Shown: positions 1 through 4,260, counted from the first letter of the stretch. The stretch is 5,332 nucleotides of DNA from Candidatus Tayloriibacteriota bacterium (GCA_026395155.1 JAPLZG010000064.1:1-5332); one strand, 5' to 3'. Translations and numbers: made by a program. Notes: generated by a model not told the origin, from the sequence alone.

Positions 1-288
1 GCTGGTTAGAGCGCTCCCCTGTAGACGTGCAGCTTTTTGTCGAGAGACAGATTGAAACTCTTTGGGATAACGGTGAAGGCTAAGTCCAGCTCCACAAGTG
101 GGGCTGGATACGCGAACACCGTGGGAACCCCGTAAAATCACTTTGTGATCACGGGGGCGCCGTAGAGACTAGATACCGAAGTACCCTAACTTACTGTGTA
201 AGAAGGGTAAAGATATAGTCCATGCCATTATGAAAATAGTGGAAGAAGTGCACGGGAGAGGTCGTGGGTTCGAATCCCATCGGTCGCG
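1..288 (+). tRNA. tRNA-Asp(GTC), 5' end outside window, split by an intron
   Basis: The window opens in the D arm of a tRNA, with about 14 nt (acceptor 5' strand and start of the D stem) missing. The 5' exon is 1-22 and the 3' exon 251-288. Joining them gives an anticodon arm with stem CTCCC (14-18) pairing with GGGAG (254-258) and the loop CTGTCAC, so the anticodon is GTC (Asp). The T arm is GTGGG-TTCGAAT-CCCAT (264-280), and the acceptor 3' strand is CGGTCGC (281-287). G288 is the discriminator; G73 is a known Asp identity base. The next bases are CAA, so CCA is not encoded and must be added after transcription. The intron lies between anticodon positions 35 and 36, so the tRNA is useless until spliced. 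Confidence 0.93.
23..250 (+). ncRNA. group I self-splicing intron in the tRNA-Asp anticodon loop
   Basis: The intron has no ORF and its core can be traced by hand. P1 pairs exon CTGT (19-22) with GCAG (29-32), giving the expected U·G pair at the 5' splice site. P10 pairs CGTG (26-29) with 3' exon CACG (251-254). P3 is CTTTGG (60-65) with CCGAAG (176-181). P4 is ACGGTG (70-75) with CACCGT (117-122). A P5-side hairpin is CCAGC (86-90) with GCTGG (103-107). P6a is CCCCGT (128-133) with ACGGGG (151-156), extended by ATCAC/GTGAT. P7 is GAGACTA (165-171, A166 bulged) with TAGTCC (216-221). P8 is TACCCT (182-187) with AGGGTA (204-209). P9 (225-231 with 236-242) has a GAAA tetraloop. The intron ends in the expected terminal G (250). 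The small size and tRNA host resemble IC3-type bacterial tRNA introns, but the subgroup is inferred. Confidence 0.94.
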
Positions 289-295
289 CAAAATT

Positions 296-326
296 AAAAT
301 CACCTTTATAGGGTGATTTTCTTTTT
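296..326 (+). terminator. intrinsic terminator after tRNA-Asp
   Basis: AAAATCACC (296-304) and GGTGATTTT (312-320) form a perfect 9-bp stem with a 7-nt loop, followed by CTTTTT. It lies 8 nt after the tRNA discriminator base, as expected for a tRNA transcript terminator. Confidence 0.8.
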
Positions 327-423
327 GCGCGACCGAGAAAGCACTGGGAGTGCTTTCGTATGGGATTCGAAGCCCCATTGAGCATTTTTTAAAGTGTATT
401 CGCGTATAAAAAATCCAATGAGG
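326..423 (+). repeat. tRNA-linked structured element, copy A (with antisense tRNA-Asp 3' end)
   Basis: In order: TGCGCGACCG (326-335) is the exact reverse complement of the tRNA-Asp 3' end (281-290). Next is a 9-bp hairpin, GAAAGCACT-GGG-AGTGCTTTC (337-357). ATGGGATTCGAA (360-371) is the exact reverse complement of the T-loop and 3' T-stem (269-280). A long stem follows: CCCCATTG (373-380) with CAATGAGG (416-423), one mismatch, then an asymmetric bulge (AGC against C415), then ATTTTTTA (384-391) with TAAAAAAT (407-414). The antisense copy is therefore complete but split by the hairpin between the acceptor and T-arm parts. The same layout recurs after tRNA-Thr(CGT) at 3171-3321. Unlike that copy, no forward tRNA 3' end is seen at its right border, so this copy may be decayed or may end elsewhere. 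Its function is unknown. Confidence 0.75.
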
Positions 424-553
424 ATACTATTCATGTGACAAAATCTTTTGACGAAAAAATTTTAGTCGAGGGAGAGTCCATCACCCGTCTTGCATTTTTT
501 GTAAAAAAGAGTAGTTTAATAAGTAGAATGTTCTAACACATAGGGAGGTAAAT

Positions 554-1060
554 ATGGACAGATTAACTGTCAAAATTCCTGGCTGGACGACGATGAGAAG
601 TGACGGTTCAATCAAAAGACGTGAGGATGCGATTATCAGACCTCTCTTCACTAACACCGGTATTCCTGGCTACTTCACACTAGCCCAGGAGATTCCACCA
701 GAACTGCTTGATGCAACAGTCCCAGAACTGGACTATGTGCTCGAGTTTCGGTTGAAGCCGGCACAACGAATTGAGGTCCGAACGGGAAAAGTTAGGATAC
801 CGACCGTCGACCAGGTGCTTTGGGCGGTTGGTTTTATGAGTGAGGAGCTGACGAATGTAATCGGCGGTGGTGCTATCAGGTTTATGCACCAACCACTTCG
901 AGCCTATCACTGCCCTTTTCACGGAGCAGAGCCGTGGCGACAGATTATCGTTCGTCGTGCTGGTGGTGGCTACACGGTAGAAACCGTTTGCGTCACACAG
1001 CCGGTTCACGACACTCTATGTGGCTATCTTTCTGCCAGTTCACCGCGGTTTGCGTTCTGA
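554..1060 (+). CDS. hypothetical protein, orphan, 168 aa
   Basis: I do not recognise this protein. The start is well supported: GGAGG (544-548) sits 5 nt before ATG, the clearest Shine-Dalgarno in the window. The gene is flanked downstream by a strong terminator, so it looks monocistronic. The 168-residue product has no signal peptide or membrane helix and looks soluble, with a proline-rich middle (residues 30-85). Its C-terminal third holds H119, C120, H123, C146 and C156, too scattered to call a zinc site. Base and codon use differ from its neighbours: it is clearly richer in G+C than prfB, ftsE or the 2217-3047 gene, which suggests transfer or a different history. It ends in TGA, so RF2 is needed to terminate it. 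A weak promoter candidate is TTGTAA (499-504) with TAGAAT (524-529), spacer 19. Confidence 0.72.
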   Translation: MDRLTVKIPGWTTMRSDGSIKRREDAIIRPLFTNTGIPGYFTLAQEIPPELLDATVPELDYVLEFRLKPAQRIEVRTGKVRIPTVDQVLWAVGFMSEELTNVIGGGAIRFMHQPLRAYHCPFHGAEPWRQIIVRRAGGGYTVETVCVTQPVHDTLCGYLSASSPRFAF

Positions 1061-1066
1061 TGAATT

Positions 1067-1118
1067 GCCCATTTGTGGGCGGAAAAAGTTCCGCTTTCAC
1101 AAGTGGGCTTTTTCTTTT
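1067..1118 (+). terminator. long-stem intrinsic terminator of the 554-1060 gene
   Basis: GCCCATTTGTG (1067-1077) pairs with CACAAGTGGGC (1098-1108) over 11 positions with one G·T. The inner stem GCGGAA (1079-1084) with TTCCGC (1089-1094) continues the hairpin to a 4-nt loop. TTTTTCTTTT (1109-1118) follows. It starts 6 nt after the stop codon. Confidence 0.9.
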
Positions 1119-1254
1119 GGAATAAATATAGTGAGTTAGATAGTGGGCTTGTCTGCACATATAGTGGAAGGTGACGGAATAAATACTTGTGTCGCGTAAC
1201 ACCTTGTTTTTTAGTGTCTATTCTAACGATGGTATTCCTTGTCAGAATTATTAT

Positions 1255-1284
1255 TTGCACAAAATATAGCATATATGCTATAAT
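1255..1284 (+). promoter_or_regulatory. sigma70-type promoter overlapping an 18-bp palindrome
   Basis: TTGCAC (1255-1260) and TATAAT (1279-1284) are 18 bp apart. The bases 1265-1282 form a perfect 18-bp palindrome centred on GCATATATGC, which fills most of the spacer and runs into the -10 box. A dimeric repressor bound there would block polymerase, so this is a good operator candidate. Transcription would start near 1291 and run into the structured leader and the small hydrophobic ORF. The promoter is seen directly; the operator role is inferred. Confidence 0.75.
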
Positions 1285-1290
1285 ATTTAC

Positions 1291-1490
1291 GTAGGAAAGA
1301 ACATTAATAATTAAATATATTTTTCCTTCAGTTCAAAACTGGGGAGGGGCGGTCTAGTGATTAGCTAGAATATTTTGTCCATCCGACCTATAAGGTTTAG
1401 GATGAGTCGAACAAAATATTAACCGTTTCCTTGCCCGAATAAAGTTTTATCATAGTAAAACTTTGGCGGGTCGTAATTTTTATCAATAAT
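1291..1490 (+). ncRNA. structured leader RNA, unknown class (5' end approximate)
   Basis: The transcript from the 1255-1284 promoter would have about 200 nt of leader with several good helices. AATATTTTGT (1369-1378) pairs perfectly with ACAAAATATT (1411-1420). It encloses CATCC (1380-1384) with GGATG (1400-1404) and then ACC (1386-1388) with GGT (1394-1396). TCTAG (1353-1357) pairs with CTAGA (1365-1369). CGGT (1350-1353) can pair with ACCG (1422-1425), closing a multihelix domain. A second domain has CCCG (1434-1437) with CGGG (1467-1470) around AAAGTTTTA (1441-1449) with TAAAACTTT (1455-1463). I compared it by eye with common riboswitches, tmRNA, SRP RNA and hammerhead cores and found no match. 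It could be a cis-regulatory leader of the 1491 ORF or a small RNA in its own right. Confidence 0.5.
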
Positions 1491-1682
1491 ATGAAAATAT
1501 TACGAGTTATCGGACTTGGTCTAGCAATCATTATTCTCCGCGCTTTGGTGCCCGATATCTTTCATGCACTAGAGAAAACCTTCCTGTCGTTCTTTGATAT
1601 TCTGCAGTCAGTACTTTCCATCGGGAAAAGTACAATGTCTGCAGGAATCTTTTTACCTAGCCTTCCACAGCTACCTCATTAA
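1491..1682 (+). CDS. small hydrophobic peptide, 63 aa
   Basis: This small ORF is not recognised as a family, but its setting supports it: it has its own promoter (1255-1284), a structured leader and a strong terminator (1713-1744). Residues 4-24 are strongly hydrophobic after a short basic N-terminus (M-K-I-L-R), so a single membrane helix is likely. The next segment (about 26-46) could form an amphipathic helix, and the C-terminus is proline-containing. There is no clear Shine-Dalgarno. The ATG sits at the loop edge of a small hairpin, AATAT (1488-1492), GAAA loop, ATATT (1497-1501), which could limit initiation. Size and hydrophobicity recall type I toxins and small regulatory membrane peptides, but no antitoxin RNA was identified, so that is only a possibility. 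Confidence 0.6.
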   Translation: MKILRVIGLGLAIIILRALVPDIFHALEKTFLSFFDILQSVLSIGKSTMSAGIFLPSLPQLPH

Positions 1683-1712
1683 ATTGGTTGCTTGTTGATG
1701 GATAGGTAAGAT

Positions 1713-1744
1713 AAAACCGCTCGCTTCATGCGAGCGGTTTTTTT
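1713..1744 (+). terminator. intrinsic terminator of the small hydrophobic ORF
   Basis: AAAACCGCTCGC (1713-1724) and GCGAGCGGTTTT (1730-1741) form a perfect 12-bp stem around TTCAT, running into a T tract (1738-1744). It closes the 1255-1744 transcription unit. Confidence 0.93.
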
Positions 1745-1863
1745 GATTGAAAATATCTAATAAATAAGCTATTCTTACGAAGTGTTGTTTTGTCGTTGTA
1801 GCTGATCGAATGACAGAATGTAATTATTCGGTCAGGCGGGGATCACGTCATAAAAAAATAATA

Positions 1864-2109
1864 ATGTATACTGTTTATATTCTTAAAGATAAAAAAGGTT
1901 TTCTCTATAAAGGAGTTACCAATAATATTGTTAGAAGGTTAAGAGAACATAGGTCTGGTAAAACAATAACTACTTCTAAAATGGATGATGTTAAGATAAT
2001 ATATACTGAGGTTTATGATAGTTTTATAGAAGCAAGGAAAAGGGAACTTTATTTGAAATCGGCAGCTGGCAGAAAGTTTTTGAAAAAAGTTTTGAACAAG
2101 CCAAGATAG
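1864..2109 (+). CDS. small GIY-YIG domain endonuclease-like protein, 81 aa
   Basis: This is a stand-alone GIY-YIG nuclease domain of the small YhbQ/UPF0213-like type, typically about 80-100 residues. From the start at 1864, the first motif is V4-Y5-I6 and the second Y15-K16-G17, where the usual YIG has Lys in place of Ile. The conserved basic segment is R24-R25-L26-x2-H29, and the likely metal-binding Glu is E61 in R60-E61-x-Y63-L64-K65-S66. The family cuts DNA with one metal ion, and the biological role of these small members is unsettled. ATG 1864 is preferred over ATG 1810 because homologues begin right before the first motif and the 18 extra residues look random; no Shine-Dalgarno is visible for either. 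The last codons and the TAG stop lie inside the following tRNA-Thr gene (10-base overlap). The AT-rich composition matches the neighbours. Confidence 0.88.
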   Translation: MYTVYILKDKKGFLYKGVTNNIVRRLREHRSGKTITTSKMDDVKIIYTEVYDSFIEARKRELYLKSAAGRKFLKKVLNKPR

Positions 2110-2172
2110 CTCAGTTGGTAGAGCACGTCATTGGTAATGACGAGGTCTCGGGTTCAATCCCCGATCTTGGCT
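2100..2172 (+). tRNA. tRNA-Thr(GGT)
   Basis: A full cloverleaf is visible. The acceptor GCCAAGA (2100-2106) pairs with TCTTGGC (2165-2171). The D stem is GCTC/GAGC. The anticodon stem CGTCA/TGACG carries the loop TTGGTAA, giving anticodon GGT. The T arm is TCGGG-TTCAATC-CCCGA. The discriminator is T2172, followed by CAC, so CCA is not encoded. Its first 10 bases also encode the end of the GIY-YIG protein. No separate promoter is evident between the two, so it may be co-transcribed with that gene. Confidence 0.97.
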
Positions 2173-2181
2173 CACGCGAAC

Positions 2182-2210
2182 TTGTATGATAAAAGGTGCT
2201 AAGATATAAT
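2182..2210 (+). promoter_or_regulatory. promoter for the 2217-3047 membrane protein gene, probably leaderless
   Basis: TTGTAT (2182-2187) and TATAAT (2205-2210) are separated by an optimal 17 bp. Transcription should begin about 7 nt after the -10 box, at or next to ATG 2217. The mRNA would thus have almost no leader, and no Shine-Dalgarno is present. Confidence 0.72.
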
Positions 2211-2216
2211 ATTCCT

Positions 2217-3047
2217 ATGAGAGAAAAAATAATTAAATTTTTGGTGTGCGTTGTTTTATTTTTGATTGCTTTTATTATTCCTTTATTTAAGTTTAATTTT
2301 GATGTTGCCAGTATCCTTACGGTGGCATCTCTCTTTTTTGCAATCTTAGTGGGTTTTTTTATTGCCGCCGCTACGTCAAATTATTTAGCTTTGCAATCAT
2401 TAATAGCTGAAGAAGACGCTGGACTTATAGCAATTTACAATTATTGTCATATTATTTCCCCTGAAAAGAGCTCTAAGTTGGTGGAAGTTTTGGACAAATA
2501 TGCTATCGCCGCGTTAAGTTTTGAACTCACGGAATATGTTGATAAAACACATAGAGAGTTTGATGATGTGAGTAAAGTGGTTGAAGAGATTGATTTTAAA
2601 GATGCTAGAGGAGGACAATTAATACAATTACTATATGAAAAGAAGAATAGCCTTTATCAAACTAGACAAAATATTGCCTTAGTGGCACGAAGTATAGTTA
2701 CGAGGGTGCATTGGCTTGTCCTTTGTTCGTTAGCTATAATTATCGATATATTATTATTAGCTATTCGTGACGATAGTTTTTTTTCTTGTTTGATTACAGG
2801 AATATTATTTATTGTTACTTTCCTTGTGTTGCTACTTTTAAATCATGTTGATAATAACAGATTTCTTGAGCAGGCCATGTCTTATGATAATTCTCAACAA
2901 ATCTTTATGGTTATTGGTAAACCTAAATATTACGTTGAGGCTATAATCAAGAGCGGACGAGTATTAGAACCAAAAGAAACCTACAGAACTGGATACTATA
3001 ATGGTCCGGACGATAGCGAAATAAGATTAGTTGATAAAACTATTTAA
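2217..3047 (+). CDS. four-helix membrane protein, DUF4239 (bestrophin-like) type
   Basis: The 276-residue product has two N-terminal membrane helices (about 7-25 and 31-53), a soluble middle of roughly 110 residues, and two more helices (about 166-183 and 188-208) before a soluble tail. This 2+2 layout, with a conserved-looking segment after helix 2 (A58 to Y76, containing E65-E66) and an R158-x4-R163 basic stretch before helix 3, resembles DUF4239 proteins. These are called bestrophin-like, but no transport activity is established for most of them. The family call is by eye and tentative. ATG 2217 is chosen over an in-frame GTG at 2196, because the GTG lies upstream of the TATAAT box that should start the transcript. 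The gene appears monocistronic between two tRNA-Thr genes, and I see no convincing terminator after its TAA stop. Confidence 0.8.
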   Translation: MREKIIKFLVCVVLFLIAFIIPLFKFNFDVASILTVASLFFAILVGFFIAAATSNYLALQSLIAEEDAGLIAIYNYCHIISPEKSSKLVEVLDKYAIAALSFELTEYVDKTHREFDDVSKVVEEIDFKDARGGQLIQLLYEKKNSLYQTRQNIALVARSIVTRVHWLVLCSLAIIIDILLLAIRDDSFFSCLITGILFIVTFLVLLLLNHVDNNRFLEQAMSYDNSQQIFMVIGKPKYYVEAIIKSGRVLEPKETYRTGYYNGPDDSEIRLVDKTI

Positions 3048-3099
3048 TATATTTTTTTAGTGGCGGATCTAGAGGCTTTTTGCTAAGGTAGGTACTAAA

Positions 3100-3170
3100 G
3101 CCGAATTAGTTCAGTGGTAGAACAGTGCTTTCGTAAAGCACAAACGTGAGTTCGATTCTCACCTTCGGCT
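3100..3170 (+). tRNA. tRNA-Thr(CGT)
   Basis: The cloverleaf has acceptor GCCGAAT (3100-3106) with CTTCGGC (3163-3169), including a T-C mismatch at the seventh pair. The D stem is GTTC/GAAC. The anticodon stem GTGCT/AGCAC carries loop TTCGTAA, giving anticodon CGT. The variable loop is short (4 nt) and the T arm is GTGAG-TTCGATT-CTCAC. T3170 is the discriminator, as in the other tRNA-Thr here, followed by CAA, so CCA is not encoded. The mismatched base lies in the unduplicated 5' half, while the 3' half is duplicated downstream. That fits replacement of the original 3' half by an integrating element, though this is inference. Confidence 0.95.
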
Positions 3171-3192
3171 CAAATGAAATTTTGAGACAAGG

Positions 3193-3217
3193 AAAAAGCA
3201 CCGGGTGGTGCTTTTTT
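3193..3217 (+). terminator. intrinsic terminator after tRNA-Thr(CGT), inside element B
   Basis: AAAAAGCACC (3193-3202) and GGTGCTTTTT (3207-3216) form a perfect 10-bp stem with loop GGGT, ending in six T. The element's own hairpin thus probably terminates the tRNA transcript. Confidence 0.8.
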
Positions 3218-3256
3218 AGAGAATCGAAGCCTTTGTGAGTATTTTTTGATATATTC

Positions 3257-3265
3257 TGATATAAT
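3257..3265 (+). promoter_or_regulatory. extended -10 promoter in the element B loop, likely for prfB
   Basis: TGATATAAT (3257-3265) matches the extended -10 form (TGn before TATAAT), which can work without a good -35. It lies in the apical loop region of the element's long stem, about 90 bp before the prfB start and after the tRNA terminator. Copy A has TATAAA (405-410) at the matching place. Confidence 0.5.
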
Positions 3266-3299
3266 CAAAAAATCCACAAAGGGGACTGAAACTGTAAGT

Positions 3300-3321
3300 T
3301 TCGATTCTCACCTTCGGCTCA
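3300..3321 (+). repeat. 22-bp direct duplication of the tRNA-Thr(CGT) 3' end
   Basis: These 22 bases are identical to 3151-3172, that is, from T54 at the start of the T loop through the discriminator and two trailer bases. A duplication starting in the T loop is the classic form of an attachment site left by integration into a tRNA gene. No integrase gene is in the window. Confidence 0.85.
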
Positions 3322-3355
3322 TAAAAAATCAAAATTAAAATATCAAAGATCAAAA

Positions 3356-4228
3356 ATGAAAGAAGAAAAAGAAAAAAGAATAAAGGAAATTGAAAATGCC
3401 ATGGCGCAGGCGGATTTTTGGAATGATAAAAATAAAGCTCAATTGATGATTAAAGAACTTACAGATTTGAAAGATGAACTTTCTGGTGTAGGAAAATATG
3501 AAAAAGGTGATGCTATTATGACTATTTTTTCTGGAGCTGGTGGTGATGACGCTGAAGATTTCTCTCGAATATTATTTGAAATGTATTCAAAATTTTTTAC
3601 AAAAAAAAGTTGGAGTTATAAAATCTTAGATGAAAGCGAAAATGATCATGGGGGTTATAGAAATATTACTCTTGAAATATCAGGTAATGGAGTTTATGGA
3701 GAACTAAAAGGGGAGTCTGGTGTGCATAGGCTTGTTCGCCTTTCTCCATTTAATGCAAAAAATCTTCGTCAGACATCTTTTTCAATGGTTGAAGTTTCCC
3801 CCAAAATAGATAAAAATCTTGATTTTGATGTTCCAGAATCTGAACTTAAGTTTGAAATGTCTAAAGCTGGTGGTCCTGGTGGTCAAAATGTTAATAAAAG
3901 GGAAACTGCTGTAAAGGTTATACATATTCCAACAAATATTTCTGTCCGTTCTACCAATGAAAGATCACAAGCACAAAATAAAGAAAAGGCCATCCAGATT
4001 TTGAAAGGTAAGATATTTGCAAAAATGGAGGAGGAAAAAAATGCTAGAGAAAAGGGTTTGTATATAAGTAAAAGCACGTCCATAGAGTGGGGAAATCAGA
4101 TTCGTTCATATGTTTTTCACCCATACAAAATGATAAAAGATCATAGGACGAATGTAGAAACCTCAAATATAGATAAAGTACTTGATGGCGATTTGGAGGA
4201 GTTTGTGAGTGCAGAAAAAATGATTTAG
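3356..4228 (+). CDS. prfB: peptide chain release factor 2, short N-terminal domain
   Basis: RF2 recognises UAA and UGA in the ribosomal A site and triggers peptide release. The type is fixed by the SPF tripeptide (residues 130-132), which reads stop codons in RF2 where RF1 has P-x-T. The catalytic GGQ is at 175-177 in an A-G-G-P-G-G-Q-N-V-N context. The protein has 290 residues, against 365 in E. coli, where SPF and GGQ lie at 205-207 and 250-252. The 75-residue shift is the same for both motifs, so the loss is confined to the helical domain 1. The start of domain 1 (W22 region) and the G60-A-G-G onset of domain 2 remain. No programmed frameshift is needed in this reading frame. No Shine-Dalgarno precedes ATG 3356; the leader is A-rich. 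The gene is followed 90 bp later by ftsE. Confidence 0.96.
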   Translation: MKEEKEKRIKEIENAMAQADFWNDKNKAQLMIKELTDLKDELSGVGKYEKGDAIMTIFSGAGGDDAEDFSRILFEMYSKFFTKKSWSYKILDESENDHGGYRNITLEISGNGVYGELKGESGVHRLVRLSPFNAKNLRQTSFSMVEVSPKIDKNLDFDVPESELKFEMSKAGGPGGQNVNKRETAVKVIHIPTNISVRSTNERSQAQNKEKAIQILKGKIFAKMEEEKNAREKGLYISKSTSIEWGNQIRSYVFHPYKMIKDHRTNVETSNIDKVLDGDLEEFVSAEKMI

Positions 4229-4232
4229 TTTT

Positions 4233-4260
4233 TTGTTTTACTATTTTAATAGTGTATAAT
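4233..4260 (+). promoter_or_regulatory. promoter upstream of ftsE
   Basis: TTGTTT (4233-4238) and TATAAT (4255-4260) have a 16-bp spacer. The 16 bases ending in this -10 box (4245-4260) recur exactly at 5187-5202 upstream of the next gene. The inverted repeat ACTATT-TT-AATAGT (4240-4253) sits just before the -10. It starts 12 bp after the prfB stop, so ftsE can be transcribed separately from prfB. Confidence 0.6.

Larger units (their letters stand above)
3171..3321 (+). repeat. tRNA-linked structured element, copy B (with antisense and duplicated tRNA-Thr 3' end)
   Basis: This copy has the same order as the element at 326-423. A degraded antisense acceptor, TGAGACAAGG (3183-3192), is followed by the hairpin AAAAAGCACC-GGGT-GGTGCTTTTT. 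GAGAATCGAA (3219-3228) is the exact reverse complement of the tRNA T-loop and stem. The long stem pairs CCTTTGTG (3230-3237) with CACAAAGG (3275-3282), all 8 pairs. It then has the AGT-against-C3274 bulge and ATTTTTTGAT (3241-3250) with ATCAAAAAAT (3264-3273). The element ends in a forward copy of the tRNA 3' end (3300-3321). Blocks TGAGYATTTTTT and AAAAAATCCA are shared with copy A, while the stem arms differ but still pair. It contains no ORF. The direct repeats make it look like a 149-bp insertion into the tRNA 3' end. Confidence 0.8.

Noticed and set aside
360..378. Reading ATGGGATTCGAA...CCCAT as the T arm of a second, degenerate tRNA
   Set aside because: The T arm is nearly self-complementary, so this reading is possible for copy A. 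In copy B the matching segment is clearly antisense and does not form a T arm.
1168..1212. Possible terminator AAGGTG...CACCTT followed by GTTTTTT, between the orphan gene and the 1255 promoter
   Set aside because: The stem is only 6 bp with a loop of about 26 nt and competing pairings. Nothing else in 1119-1254 could be supported as a feature.
1385..1420. Hammerhead-like string (GATGAGTCGAAC) in the leader RNA
   Set aside because: The CUGANGA box and correctly placed GAAA and cleavage triplet are missing. The bases are explained by the local stem.
1810..1863. Upstream ATG extending the GIY-YIG protein by 18 residues
   Set aside because: There is no Shine-Dalgarno, the extra residues are unlike the family, and homologues start just before the first motif at 1864.
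2196..2216. GTG start seven codons upstream of the membrane protein's ATG
   Set aside because: The -10 box TATAAT (2205-2210) lies within this stretch, so the transcript would not contain the GTG.
3278..3292. AAAGGGG closely followed by CTGA upstream of prfB, recalling the RF2 programmed frameshift site
   Set aside because: It lies in the tRNA-linked element's conserved stem and tail. The frame between it and ATG 3356 runs through the duplicated tRNA 3' end, and the slippery CTTTGA is absent.
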